Assembly: GCA_021770785.1 (NCBI GenBank)
Contig: JAETQH010000009.1
Coordinates: 1-64,000, forward strand
Direction of reading: 5' to 3'
DNA length: 64,000 bases
From: Lachnospiraceae bacterium
Lineage (GTDB): Bacteria > Bacillota > Clostridia > Lachnospirales > Lachnospiraceae
The translations under genes were made by a program, and so were the position numbers. Positions 1 to 8,833 of the stretch are shown here, in pieces (position 1 is the stretch's first letter; each line of letters begins with the position of its first letter). The notes beneath the pieces are model-generated. The model had not been told where the DNA came from. It ran no database searches and saw only the letters and a list, made by a program, of their open reading frames with translations.

Positions 1-52
1 GAAATATGAAGATGAAAAATGTTACAAAATAACAATAAAAATAGAGGTGAAA

Positions 53-631
53 CTAAAATCTTGGAAATTGCGGAGACCTTGTAAAATAAGGACTTCGAGT
101 TTCCGAGAGCACACTTCCGTTATAGGAGGCATTCTCTATGGCCCTGCCGCCCGTTGAATCAATATTCTGCTTGATCACATCGCAGGCATAGGTATCATAA
201 TAGGGCGACAGGTCTTCCAGCATATCGGACTGCGCCAGTCTGCGAAACTGTTGTTCGCTCACCACCATGATATCCGGCAGGTCATTGGAAGCGATCGCCA
301 GATCCAGCTTCTGGTGAAAATCAGAGGAGGACGCAGACCATTTGACGGAAATATCCACGTTTAGATTTTCCCTGACAAACCTTGTATAATAATTGTCCGT
401 GACCGAGTCGCCCTCCGGCATGGCAATCGTCGGATTAATGGACTGGACAATCTCCACCGTTACCGGCTCCTCATATTTCCCAAATGGGGAGGGATCTCCA
501 TTCTCATCCACGGGAAGATTGCTGCCGCCTGTATCCTTGTCTTTTCCGCCCTGGAAATTGCCGCACCCAGCCAGCAGCCCCATGACCAGGCCAGATACCG
601 CAAGCAGGCTTATGATCTGTCGCTTTTTCAT
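53..631 (-). pseudogene. Truncated extracellular solute-binding lipoprotein (LplA/YtcQ-like ABC sugar importer subunit)
   Basis: N-terminal fragment of an ABC-importer solute-binding lipoprotein. The start at 631 follows an AAAGGAGA Shine-Dalgarno (643-650). MKKRQ, a hydrophobic stretch and the lipobox LLAGC form a lipoprotein signal peptide, followed by a low-complexity G/K/D linker. The chain resembles family 1 oligosaccharide-binding proteins up to about STGGRAIENASYNG (near nt 112). After that about 20 unrelated residues lead to a stop at 53. Relatives run to roughly 500-560 residues; only 192 remain, so the ligand-binding protein cannot be complete. It is divergent from a YesM/YesN-type two-component pair, the usual partner of such importers, which suggests a former sugar-uptake locus. 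What lies beyond the left edge is unseen. Confidence 0.7.
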
Positions 632-796
632 ACTTGTCGCCGTCTCCTTTTCCATAATTGATTCTATCATTTTCTCCAGCCATATGGTACAGAATATTTT
701 CACGCACAAGCGGATTATTGTGTCATGTGTGATCCCCCATGTCACAATTGTCCACTATTTTCGCAGAATTGTCCACCTCCAGCCATACTGGCAATA

Positions 797-826
797 TTGA
801 CAAAACTTCTGCCCAAAATTTATAAT
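797..826 (+). promoter_or_regulatory. Promoter of the sensor kinase/response regulator pair
   Basis: TTGACA (797-802) and TATAAT (821-826) are separated by 18 bp, 40 bp upstream of the kinase start. Both hexamers match the sigma-A consensus exactly. Confidence 0.75.
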
Positions 827-865
827 AAAAAAAAATAATAATAAGAAAAGTATGGAGTTCCTTTT

Positions 866-2640
866 ATGAAAATACCCGTCAGATTCAAAAATATATCCTT
901 AAAATCCAGAATATTTATTTCCTTTTTCGGCATCCTTCTGCTGATGACCGGTTCCTGCTTTTTTACGATCAGCCGTTTTATCACCCGCTTTACCGAGACG
1001 CAGCTCAATGATGATTATGAGAATATCCTGTCCGAAACCTGTGACACTATGGAAAACCTGCTCTGGAATCTCACGCTGACCTCCGGGCAGATCCTGGACA
1101 ATGAGGAAATACAGGAAACGCTGATGCTGTACCAGGGCAGTATCTCCCCCTATGAACGGCAGACGCATTACGCCGCCCTCCTTGACACCATCACCATGCT
1201 GACGCTTGCCAACACGGATATCTCCCTGCTCTATCTGTATGACAATGACAGTCAGGACTTTGTTTTCAGCAGCTTTCCGGTCAGCCAGATCCAGCTAGGA
1301 CAATTCCCTGTCCTTTATCAGAATACCGCTTTCTCTTTCTGCGGGCCATGCGAAAGCCAGAGCAGTTACAATGGAAATCCGGTATTGATATTAAACCGCA
1401 CCGAAACCCTGCCAAACGGAAAGACTGTGCTCTTATCCATTGAATCCGGCTTTTATTCCCTGCTCGCCCCGATCCGCTCCGTCGAACGCAAATCCGCTTT
1501 CCTCGCCATAACAAACGCGTCCGGCGAACTGGTCTATACCACATATGCGGATGAATCCGGCACAGGGATCACGGACATTCTGGACGGAAAGCAAAACAGG
1601 CATTACCGCTCCATGTCCAAATCCATGTCGCAGGGCTGGAACGTGCACATCATTATCCCAGAACATGTCTATATTCAGGATTTTTACCAGTCGCTCGCCG
1701 ATATACTGGTATCTGTCCTGATTATTGCCGCCTTTGTCGCCCTGATCGCCGTGTACTTCTGGAGAAGCGTCTATTCCCCGCTGCGGCTGTTCGACCGCCA
1801 GTTAGGGCTGCTGCTCTCAGATGAAAACAGCACTACGCAGATGCATTCTTCCATTCCCGAGTATGATCATCTGCTGCATAAGATCGTGCTCATGCAGCGG
1901 CAGATACAGGAAATGATACGCCAGATCATACAGCAGGAGAAGACAAACACGAAGATACAGATCGAAAAGCTGCGGGCACAGATCAATCCGCATTTTTTGC
2001 TCAATACACTCAACACCGTCCACTGGATGGCCCTGATGAACGGGCAGGACGACATTGATACGATCACCCAGTCCCTGTCCCACCTGCTCAGCTACAACCT
2101 GGACAAGGAAAGCGTCACCACAAACCTTGACAAGGAACTGGGTGCCCTGACAGAATACATCCAATTGCAAAAAGTGCGTTATGACTTCCGTTTCCGCATA
2201 GACAAGCCTGCGGAAAATGACCTGAATATCCCTGCCCGAAATTTTAATTACAGCCGTTGGTTGAAAATGCGCTGGCTCACGGCTATCAGCCCGGCATGGA
2301 AATCCTTGTCCGCATACAGGTTGACGATTCCATCCATCTGACGGTATCGGACACCGGCACGGGAATGGAAGCGGAAGTCCTTACAAGGATCAACAGCCTT
2401 TATCCCCCATCCGTGCCCAGTTCAGACCAGTCATCCGCCGGCACAGGAAACGATATCCCTCAGTTTGGAATCGGTCTTGCCTACGTGATGAACAATCTGT
2501 ATGCTTTCTACGCGGATCGTTTTTACTTTCATATACAAAGCTTAGAGAACAAAAGTTTAGAAAACCGCGGAACAGTTGTTACAATAGATTTTCCCAAACG
2601 GAAAGGAAATGGTTATCATGTTAAAAATACTGATCGTTGA
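866..2640 (+). pseudogene. YesM-type sensor histidine kinase, frameshifted at the N-box
   Basis: Membrane sensor kinase that would phosphorylate the downstream AraC-type regulator. The first part (866-2341) has a TM segment near residues 15-37, an extracellular sensor region, a second TM near 280, a HAMP-like linker and the His_kinase motif QINPHFLLNTLN with the phospho-accepting His near residue 375. Reading frame is lost around 2238-2250. The ATPase continues in another frame from about 2248 (LQPLVENALAHG, then DTGTGME and FGIGLAYV) to the stop at 2640. The shift equals one missing base, or two extra, inside an A/T-rich run, so either mutation or sequencing error is possible. Without repair the product lacks its ATP-binding domain. 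The 3' end overlaps the regulator start. Confidence 0.8.
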
Positions 2641-4006
2641 CGACGATGCCCTGACGCGGAAAGGAATCCGCATGCTCATGCCCTGGGCCAGACACCAGAT
2701 GGAAATTATAGGAGAGAGCGCAAACGGAAAAGAAGCCCTGGATTTCCTGAAGGAAAACAAAACAGATCTCGTCCTTGTCGATCTTGACATGCCTGTCATG
2801 GACGGTATGACCTTCATCAAAACGGCATCCGAACTGTACTCGGAGTTAAACTATGTGGTGCTGACGATCCATACGGAATTTGAACATATTCAGGGCGCGC
2901 TGCGCTGCGGCGCCATTGATTACATTGCAAAGACACAGTTTGACAAAGAAAATTTTGACCAGATACTTGACCGCATCCACGCGGGAATTATCCGGAAAAA
3001 TTCCGTTTTTGCAGGTTCTTTGGGCATGAACTGGAAGGAAAGTAAGATTTTGTATCCCTCTGTCTATGCCCTTGTCACCATGGATCCGGACACTGATGAA
3101 CATATATTCAGATTCTGGGAGTTAAACGGGCTTTCGGGACGGAAAGATCTCTATGAACTGATGGGCGGCGTATGGGTGTTCTCGGAACAGAAAGAGTCCT
3201 TTGCATTCCCCGACAATTTTCCAAATACCATGCTGCTGCGCATTCTTGATGTCTCCGACATGACTTTCGCCCAGCTTGGCAGACTGCTCCGCCGGTTTAT
3301 GAACGACAGGTTTTTTTATGAACATCAGCCCATCAAGGATGTCAACGACAAACACGCGTATGAACTTTATGAGGAGGAGACCATTCAAAACGAGGAAACC
3401 GTCGAGCGGTTAAAAAAAGACTGGCTGTCCCTAAACTGGGTACATGAAAATGAACTTTTTGACAAGATCACCTTTGACCTGAAAAACAGCAGGCTGAAAA
3501 CCTCTACCCTCTATCACCTGCTGCTCGCGCTGGAATCCGTCTGGAACTGTGCCTATGCAGAGCTTACCGGGGAAACGATTTCCCTTCCCCCGCTCTTTCA
3601 CAACTGGCAGGAGGTGGAGGACTGGCTGATCCAGGTATACCAAAAAACCGATTATTTCCAGTCGCAGGGAAAGTACTCCGCCAACGTTATCCGCAGTATC
3701 CTGAATGTAAAGAGCCATGTCGACGCACACTACAGCGAGACCATGGATACCACCGAAGCCGCCCGCAGCGCGCAGATGAGCTACGGATATTTCAGCCGCT
3801 GCTTTCACGATATCGTGGGCGTATCCTTCATTGATTACTGCACCCAGGTGCGCATGGAACACGCAAAGCAGCAGCTCGAAAACACGGATAAATCCATTCA
3901 GGAGATCGCTTTCAGCGTCGGATATAACGATGAAAAATATTTCAGCCGCGCCTTTAAAAAGCTGACCAGACTCATTCCCAGCGATTACCGGAAGGGATAC
4001 AGGTAA
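2618..4006 (+). CDS. Response regulator, REC plus AraC-type DNA-binding domain (YesN family)
   Basis: Transcriptional regulator of a sugar-responsive two-component system. Residues 1-120 form a receiver domain (KILIVDDDA at the acidic pocket, LVLVDLDMP with the phospho-acceptor Asp, and the switch Lys in IAKTQFD). The middle region is unassigned. Residues about 355-460 are a double helix-turn-helix AraC domain ending IAFSVGYNDEKYFSRAFKK. The ATG at 2618 is preferred over 2609 because AAAGGAAA (2602-2609) is well placed for it. It overlaps the end of the kinase, indicating translational coupling. Targets were probably the adjacent transporter genes, of which only a truncated binding protein remains, so the regulator may be an orphan now. 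Confidence 0.88.
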   Translation: MLKILIVDDDALTRKGIRMLMPWARHQMEIIGESANGKEALDFLKENKTDLVLVDLDMPVMDGMTFIKTASELYSELNYVVLTIHTEFEHIQGALRCGAIDYIAKTQFDKENFDQILDRIHAGIIRKNSVFAGSLGMNWKESKILYPSVYALVTMDPDTDEHIFRFWELNGLSGRKDLYELMGGVWVFSEQKESFAFPDNFPNTMLLRILDVSDMTFAQLGRLLRRFMNDRFFYEHQPIKDVNDKHAYELYEEETIQNEETVERLKKDWLSLNWVHENELFDKITFDLKNSRLKTSTLYHLLLALESVWNCAYAELTGETISLPPLFHNWQEVEDWLIQVYQKTDYFQSQGKYSANVIRSILNVKSHVDAHYSETMDTTEAARSAQMSYGYFSRCFHDIVGVSFIDYCTQVRMEHAKQQLENTDKSIQEIAFSVGYNDEKYFSRAFKKLTRLIPSDYRKGYR

Positions 4007-4013
4007 GGAACTG

Positions 4014-4041
4014 TTGATAATTTTGTTGGCTTGTATATAAT
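4014..4041 (+). promoter_or_regulatory. Orphan promoter downstream of the response regulator
   Basis: TTGATA (4014-4019) and TATAAT (4036-4041) lie 16 bp apart, followed by an AAGGAG sequence near 4059 but no open frame of useful length. It may be the relic of a lost gene or a spurious match. Confidence 0.35.
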
Positions 4042-4164
4042 GGCAACATATAATATAAGGAGCTGTAAAGAAATAACATTGCAATATTGCGCTGAATATG
4101 TCTTCGAGTATGAACCATGAAAGCCTAAGACACACAGTTTTAAGAATATTTAAATTAAAATCTG

Positions 4165-4194
4165 TTGATAAGCCAATACTAAATACCGTATAAT
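4165..4194 (+). promoter_or_regulatory. Promoter of the toxin-antitoxin pair
   Basis: TTGATA (4165-4170), an 18-bp spacer and TATAAT (4189-4194), 30 bp before the antitoxin ATG. GAAGGGAAGTG just upstream of the ATG supplies the ribosome-binding site. Confidence 0.6.
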
Positions 4195-4223
4195 AAAGAA
4201 AATAGTCGAAGGGAAGTGATACT

Positions 4224-4394
4224 ATGGCACCTGCAGCACAGGCAATTAGAAACCAGGAAATCCTAAAAACTGAATATTCCGAAAAAGCAGCCATAGGCGC
4301 ATTATATGATGAACTCTCCAAGGGAATAGAAAGTCTGAAAAAAGGCGATGTTTATACGATTGATGAAGCATGGGAGGAAATTGACAAAATATAA
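4224..4394 (+). CDS. Small antitoxin of a type II toxin-antitoxin pair
   Basis: A 56-residue protein (MAPAAQAIRNQEIL... ending EEIDKI) read directly from the sequence. It is acidic and helical, and its stop overlaps the ATG of the RelE/ParE-type toxin by one base (TAATG). That arrangement, the size and the promoter make an antitoxin that neutralises the toxin and represses its own promoter the most likely role. The family was not identified beyond this. Because the toxin is frameshifted, the antitoxin may now be without a target. Confidence 0.7.
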   Translation: MAPAAQAIRNQEILKTEYSEKAAIGALYDELSKGIESLKKGDVYTIDEAWEEIDKI

Positions 4395-4734
4395 TGCCAG
4401 AAAAACCAAAGAAATATAAAATCGTAATATCCAAGGACGCTCTTTGGGATATTAAATCAACCAAAAAGTATATTCTCGACACCTTCAAATATCGGGAATC
4501 TGCGGAAAACTTTTCAAAGAAGATCAAGAAGGCAATCAAGGAACTGGATTCCTTCCCCAAAGGTTATGAAGCTACGGGATATGTGATTGAGGGTTTGAGC
4601 ATTTATTCAAACCTTACAGTACATATTTAATCTTCTTTGTAGTAGAGGATGCCACCATTACGGTAATCCGTGTCTTGAAAGACCGCATGTATTGGCAGTC
4701 CATTATCAAGAAAATGCAGAAAATCAACAGATAG
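4394..4734 (+). pseudogene. RelE/ParE-family toxin, frameshifted
   Basis: Members of this family are ribosome-dependent mRNA nucleases or gyrase poisons. The first frame gives 78 residues (MPEKPKKYKIVISKDAL... KGYEATGYVIEGLSIY) and stops at 4630. One base later the family signature resumes: YSTYLIFFVVEDATITVIRVL, then KDRMYWQSIIKKMQ, ending at 4734. Restoring one A in the run near 4608 gives a normal protein of about 112 residues. The lesion removes the C-terminal strand and helix that carry active residues in RelE-like toxins. It is a homopolymer shortening, so a sequencing error is possible. The 3' end overlaps the convergent ABC gene. Confidence 0.75.
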
Positions 4735-5356
4735 ATTTACTCCAATCCTCCCGTTTCAGTGAAGAGATGCAGATAATCTCCTCCGCTTCGCCCGCCAGCC
4801 CCCTGTCATGCGTGACAAATACCAGCATCCTGTCCGTCCTGCGGATAAAATCTTTGAGCCATTCCACGGTATCCGCATCCAGGTTATTAGTGGGTTCATC
4901 CATAAATATCCAGTCCCGTCCGCAGTACAGAGCCCTTGCCAGGGCAATTCTCTGCCTTTCGCCGCCGGATACGGAGTCGTTGGAAATCTCTTTTCCCGCA
5001 AGCCTGCCAAGGCCGGTAAGAGCGATCACCTGTCTGATCTGCTCTTCATTATAATCTTCTGACATGGCAATATTTCTTTCCAGACTCTCTGAAAACAGGA
5101 AGGGCTCCTGCGGAATATATCCGAAACAATGAAACCATTCTTCTTCCTGCCCTTTTAGGTTCTCTTTTCCGATACAGACCTCCCCCTGATAATCCTGCAG
5201 GAACCCACAGAGTATTTTAACCAGTGTACTTTTTCCGCTTCCGTTTTTTCCGCAGATGGCGGTTTTCTTATGGTTAATTGTCAGGGAACAGTTTTCCAGA
5301 ACCGGCGTATTGTCATATCCATAGGAAAGCGCCCTGACTAAACAGTCACTCACCAC
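4724..5356 (-). CDS. ABC transporter ATP-binding protein, possibly the C-terminal piece of an exporter
   Basis: Nucleotide-binding domain of 210 residues: Walker A GKNGSGKST near residue 36, Q-loop YIPQEPFLF, signature SVSGGERQR, Walker B WIFMDEPT and the switch His in FVTHD. It starts at GTG 5356, overlapping the last codons of the GH115 gene, with no clear ribosome-binding site. The sequence style (LSYGYDNTPVLENCSL) is that of the ATPase half of a fused ABC exporter, and no membrane domain is encoded nearby. It is either a stand-alone ATPase coupled to the upstream gene or a remnant joined here by rearrangement. Downstream it converges on the broken toxin gene. Confidence 0.65.
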   Translation of the reverse strand: MVSDCLVRALSYGYDNTPVLENCSLTINHKKTAICGKNGSGKSTLVKILCGFLQDYQGEVCIGKENLKGQEEEWFHCFGYIPQEPFLFSESLERNIAMSEDYNEEQIRQVIALTGLGRLAGKEISNDSVSGGERQRIALARALYCGRDWIFMDEPTNNLDADTVEWLKDFIRRTDRMLVFVTHDRGLAGEAEEIICISSLKREDWSKSIC

Positions 5357-8352
5357 GCCGTATCCATCGGCGGCTGTTCTTCACCTTTTGTCAGATAAAA
5401 CCTGTCGTACCGCATACCGGAGGCCAGCGCATAAATATGCAGCGTATGCTCTCCTCTGGCAAGCGGTATCGCCGCCGCGGGAACCCAGCGGTAAACCTGC
5501 TCCGCCTCATAGCGCCAAAGCCCGCCGTTTCCATAAAGCTTTTCCGCCGGTATCTGTTTCCCGTCAATTCCTATGCCAAAGAATCCCTCTTCGCGCACAT
5601 TGAACTTGGACAGCATCCAGAGCGTATACGTTCCGCCGGAACACTGAATGCGGTAATTCAGGCTCGGGGCAGTTTCAGGTTTCCAGCAAAGCTCCGGCGT
5701 CTTTTCCGTAAGATGATCAGAATAACATGTCCTTATATACATGGCAAGTCCGCTGCGCCCGAAAGATTCACTGCTGCAGTGCCGCCAGAGTCCGCGCGCC
5801 TGCTGCCCTGCCTGTTCTGACTTTTCTGTCTCCTGTGTCCACGCATCATTACTCTGTGCAAGCACGGACGCCGCGTCAATCCGTATCGCACCGTCTGTCT
5901 CTGCAAATATATGGTTTCCCTGTTCAAGATACCAGTCCGGGGTTACTGTCCTGCCAAAGCATTCCGCCTGTTCTTCCCTGTATGTCACTGTGAGGGAATC
6001 CCTGTCGTTTCCGCGGACAGCATAGAATACAGGTCTGGGCGGTATCGAACGTATATCCTCCTGGTTTCCCTGTGCATAAAAAGCATTGCACCACATGGTC
6101 AGATCCTGCTCTTTGGGCAAAGCCTGTGCTCCCCTGATGCCTGCCAGGCTGTTTTCCTTCCGCGGTTTTGTATAGATCACCATACGCGAAAAAGCAAAAT
6201 ACCTGTCGATCGCCCACACATGGAGCCGATGCATTCCTGCCTGGTTCTGTTCTGCTGTATGCTGCTGTTCTGATTCTGCCTTCCATTGCCCGCCTGCCTG
6301 CCGCTCTCCCGCCGCATCCGATGACACCGGAATGACAAGCTTGAAATACAGCCTGTCTACATTATTAAGCACATTCTCCTTCCAGTTTCCGCGCCACTCA
6401 TCATTGGAGACAGATTCCACGATCTGTACCGGTCCCCCGTCAAGCGAAATACCGACACGGAGCCTGCCGACGGAATTGAGCGACGGAAAACGGTGGATCT
6501 CCAGTAAAACCTCTCCTGTACTGTGCGTGAGAAATGCGAAGGTCAACGGTTCCGCCTCTGTTCTGTCTTTCGGCAGATCCTCCGGCTCCCTCTGCACGCA
6601 CGCCTCCAGCAGACCGCCCTGCATACGTCCAAGCCTGCGAATAAATTTAAAATCACCCGCTTTATGCTTTTCAGCATAAATATTCAGAACATCTGACTCC
6701 CTGTCCCCTGAACAGACACGGAGGGAATTCCACTGCATGGGTCTGTCCAGAACAATCAGTCCGTCCTCCTCCAGTGCGCAATATGAACCGGCTCCTTCTG
6801 TGATATCCGAATCCGCACACGACAATCCTGCGCACTCCGTTTTCAACGTCCTGACCGGAATCCGCTGCGCCCTGCCGTCACCCGCATTTTGTATCAGGAT
6901 CTCTCCTGTGCGGTCCTCAGACACGTCCGACACGCGGACAAGAATTCTCTTTTCCTCCTTTACCACTGTCTGATTTTCTGAAACCGCCACCCACGCAGGC
7001 GCCTCTATCGTCACCGCAAATTCGCCGCTGCCCGTGTTGCCGATATCGATCCATTTCTCCCCGGGTGTCACAAAACAAAGCGCTTTCCCGTCATTCCACA
7101 CATCGATCCGCATGGACGGCTTTCCTTCAATTTTCAAAGGCGGTGTACAGACCGGCATCATCGCCGCACGCGGCGGCGGAAAGCCCTCCGGGTTCAGAAT
7201 GCCGCTCCACTTCCCGCCGCACATCACATGATTGTAATAGTGCAGAAGCCGTCTGCGCGCGTCCTCCGCCTCCCTCGATCGTTCCGTGTACAGGGCTGCC
7301 GCCTGCATGTTTCCGCGATCGTACATCAGTGTGCTCCTGTCCCCGTAATAATAGGCCAGATTTGTAAAATACGCGGCGTGGACCCGCATCAGCACCATCT
7401 GGAAAAAGGCATCCTGCTCCTCCGCCGACAGACTCTCATACAACGCATTTCCCTCCGCAAACATCTCCTCGTACCGGTGGATCCGCAGCGCCGCCTCGTC
7501 GCCATATGCTGTCTGCGAGAACGCGTCATGATCCATGTTCTCCACTTTCCGCACATTTGTCACCTGCGCAAAGTCCCCCAGCAGCTTCGCCGCCTGCTTT
7601 CCGATCTTCCCTGTAAATGTCCTGTCAATCCAGTCCTCCACAAAGGCGTCCACGTTTTCTGTCAAAGCGCCTGTTTTCCCGATCTCCCACGCCAGTCTCA
7701 GAAAAAAGGTAATCTCCTGCTCAAGCGGCTTCATGGCGCCGCTGTTGAGCACCCACAGCTTACGGATCCCCTCGTTCCACGCCTTCTGCAGCTCATTTCT
7801 CGTGTGTGCCAGCGGAATGGAACAGAGAAACACATAGGACATGCTTGGCGGCGCCCAGTAAGAATTGTGGTAATAGATCCCGTTCCCGCCCCTGCGTCCC
7901 TTTTCTTTTTCAGACGGATAACGGCGGATGTACCCGTAATTGTCATTTGCCCACACAAGCGTCATGTCCTCCGGTATCTCCAGACCATTATCGTACAGAT
8001 CCAGCACTTCCTTGTACGGGATGAAGGTCATCATGGTTTCCCGCCCAAGTGTGCCCTGTAGGATTTCGCGCTGATCCGCAATGATTTTTTCCAGCAGTTC
8101 CACCTTGGCAGCCCTGATTTCCTCCTCCGTCTTCTCCGCCAGACCCTTTGTCTCAAATCCGGAATCATGAATGCCGCGCATGCCAAGTGTATAGCACACC
8201 TCGAAGTCCTTGTTCTGCTCCACGCTCTCCTGCCAGTATTCCTTTAAAATCTCCCTGTTCCTGCCTTCGATCGAATAGTCGTAAACCGCATCCGCATAAC
8301 CCTTTTTCTGTATCCAGGGCTTCCACTCACGGTTGTTTGAACGCATCAGCAT
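5350..8352 (-). pseudogene. GH115 xylan alpha-glucuronidase, N-terminus missing
   Basis: GH115 enzymes remove (4-O-methyl)glucuronic acid from xylan side chains. Family signatures are clear: YTLGMRGIHDSG, IADQREIL, FIPYKEVLDLYDNGLEIP and TLVWANDNYGYIRRYPS near residues 110-145, then GIYYHNSYWAPP and IRKLWVLNSGAMKP. The C-terminal half holds beta-rich accessory regions typical of long GH115 proteins. The frame opens inside the catalytic domain at RSNNREWKPW. The N-terminal part, roughly 200-300 residues in relatives, is absent. Upstream the same frame runs through one amber codon into a fragment of an unrelated AAA-ATPase gene, so this is a deletion fusion and probably inactive. No signal peptide is present. 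Confidence 0.75.
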
Positions 8353-8544
8353 ATCCTCAAAGAAATACTAAAGCATACTCATATTCAGCGTTTTGCCGAA
8401 ACGGCGCGGGCGCGTAAATAAATTGACATCACCTTTTTTATCCAAAAGTTCCTTTATGAACCATGTTTTATCGAGATAATAATATCCTCTTGTCACTAAT
8501 TTTTCAAAATGATCGACGCCTACCGGCAGCGGTTTGTGATCCAT
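8353..8544 (-). pseudogene. 5' fragment of an AAA-ATPase-like gene joined to GH115
   Basis: Starting at ATG 8544, 58 codons encode the N-terminus of the AAA-ATPase-like family: DHKPLPVGVDHFEKL, GYYYLDKT, and the nucleotide-binding signature FTRPRRFGKTLNMSML. A TAG stop (8370-8368) follows, then YFFED in the same frame, directly continuous with the GH115 sequence at 8352. The intact paralogue at 41045-42760 reads LNMSMLRYFFEAG at the same place. The fragment therefore ends about where the family continues, and the rest has been deleted. A G-rich sequence before the ATG may be its ribosome-binding site. Confidence 0.75.
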
Positions 8545-8753
8545 ACAAGTACCCCCGTCCTAATCAAGATCTTTTTATAGACATTGTAACCTTTTTCAGT
8601 CAGGTCTGTAAAGCCAAACCCAGAAAAATAAGCCCCGATCGCACTATTTTTACGATATTCCCTATCTGTGGATCCGGAATTACATGATAAAATAAGTATC
8701 TGTTCACTTTTGCCAGACCAGAAAGCCTGTTTTTTGCTTTATTATAAAAATGA

Positions 8754-8783
8754 TGGACAAAACAACCGAAATTGTTGTATAAT
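8754..8783 (+). promoter_or_regulatory. Probable chemoreceptor promoter
   Basis: TGGACA (8754-8759) and TATAAT (8778-8783), spacer 18 bp, lie about 50 bp before the chemoreceptor ATG; AAGGAG follows near 8820. The rest of the gap 8545-8833 shows no gene. Confidence 0.5.
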
Positions 8784-8833
8784 TTTATTATATTTTCTAC
8801 ACGATAACGATACCAGAATAAGGAGATGAAGTT

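Noticed and set aside
3431-4321. 296-codon minus-strand frame over the response regulator and toxin-antitoxin region
   Set aside because: Antisense to the AraC-type regulator and the antitoxin, both with clear domains or ribosome-binding sites; no recognisable product.
7228-8061. 277-codon plus-strand frame opposite GH115
   Set aside because: Shadow of the GH115 coding sequence; Arg/Pro/Leu-rich composition without motifs.
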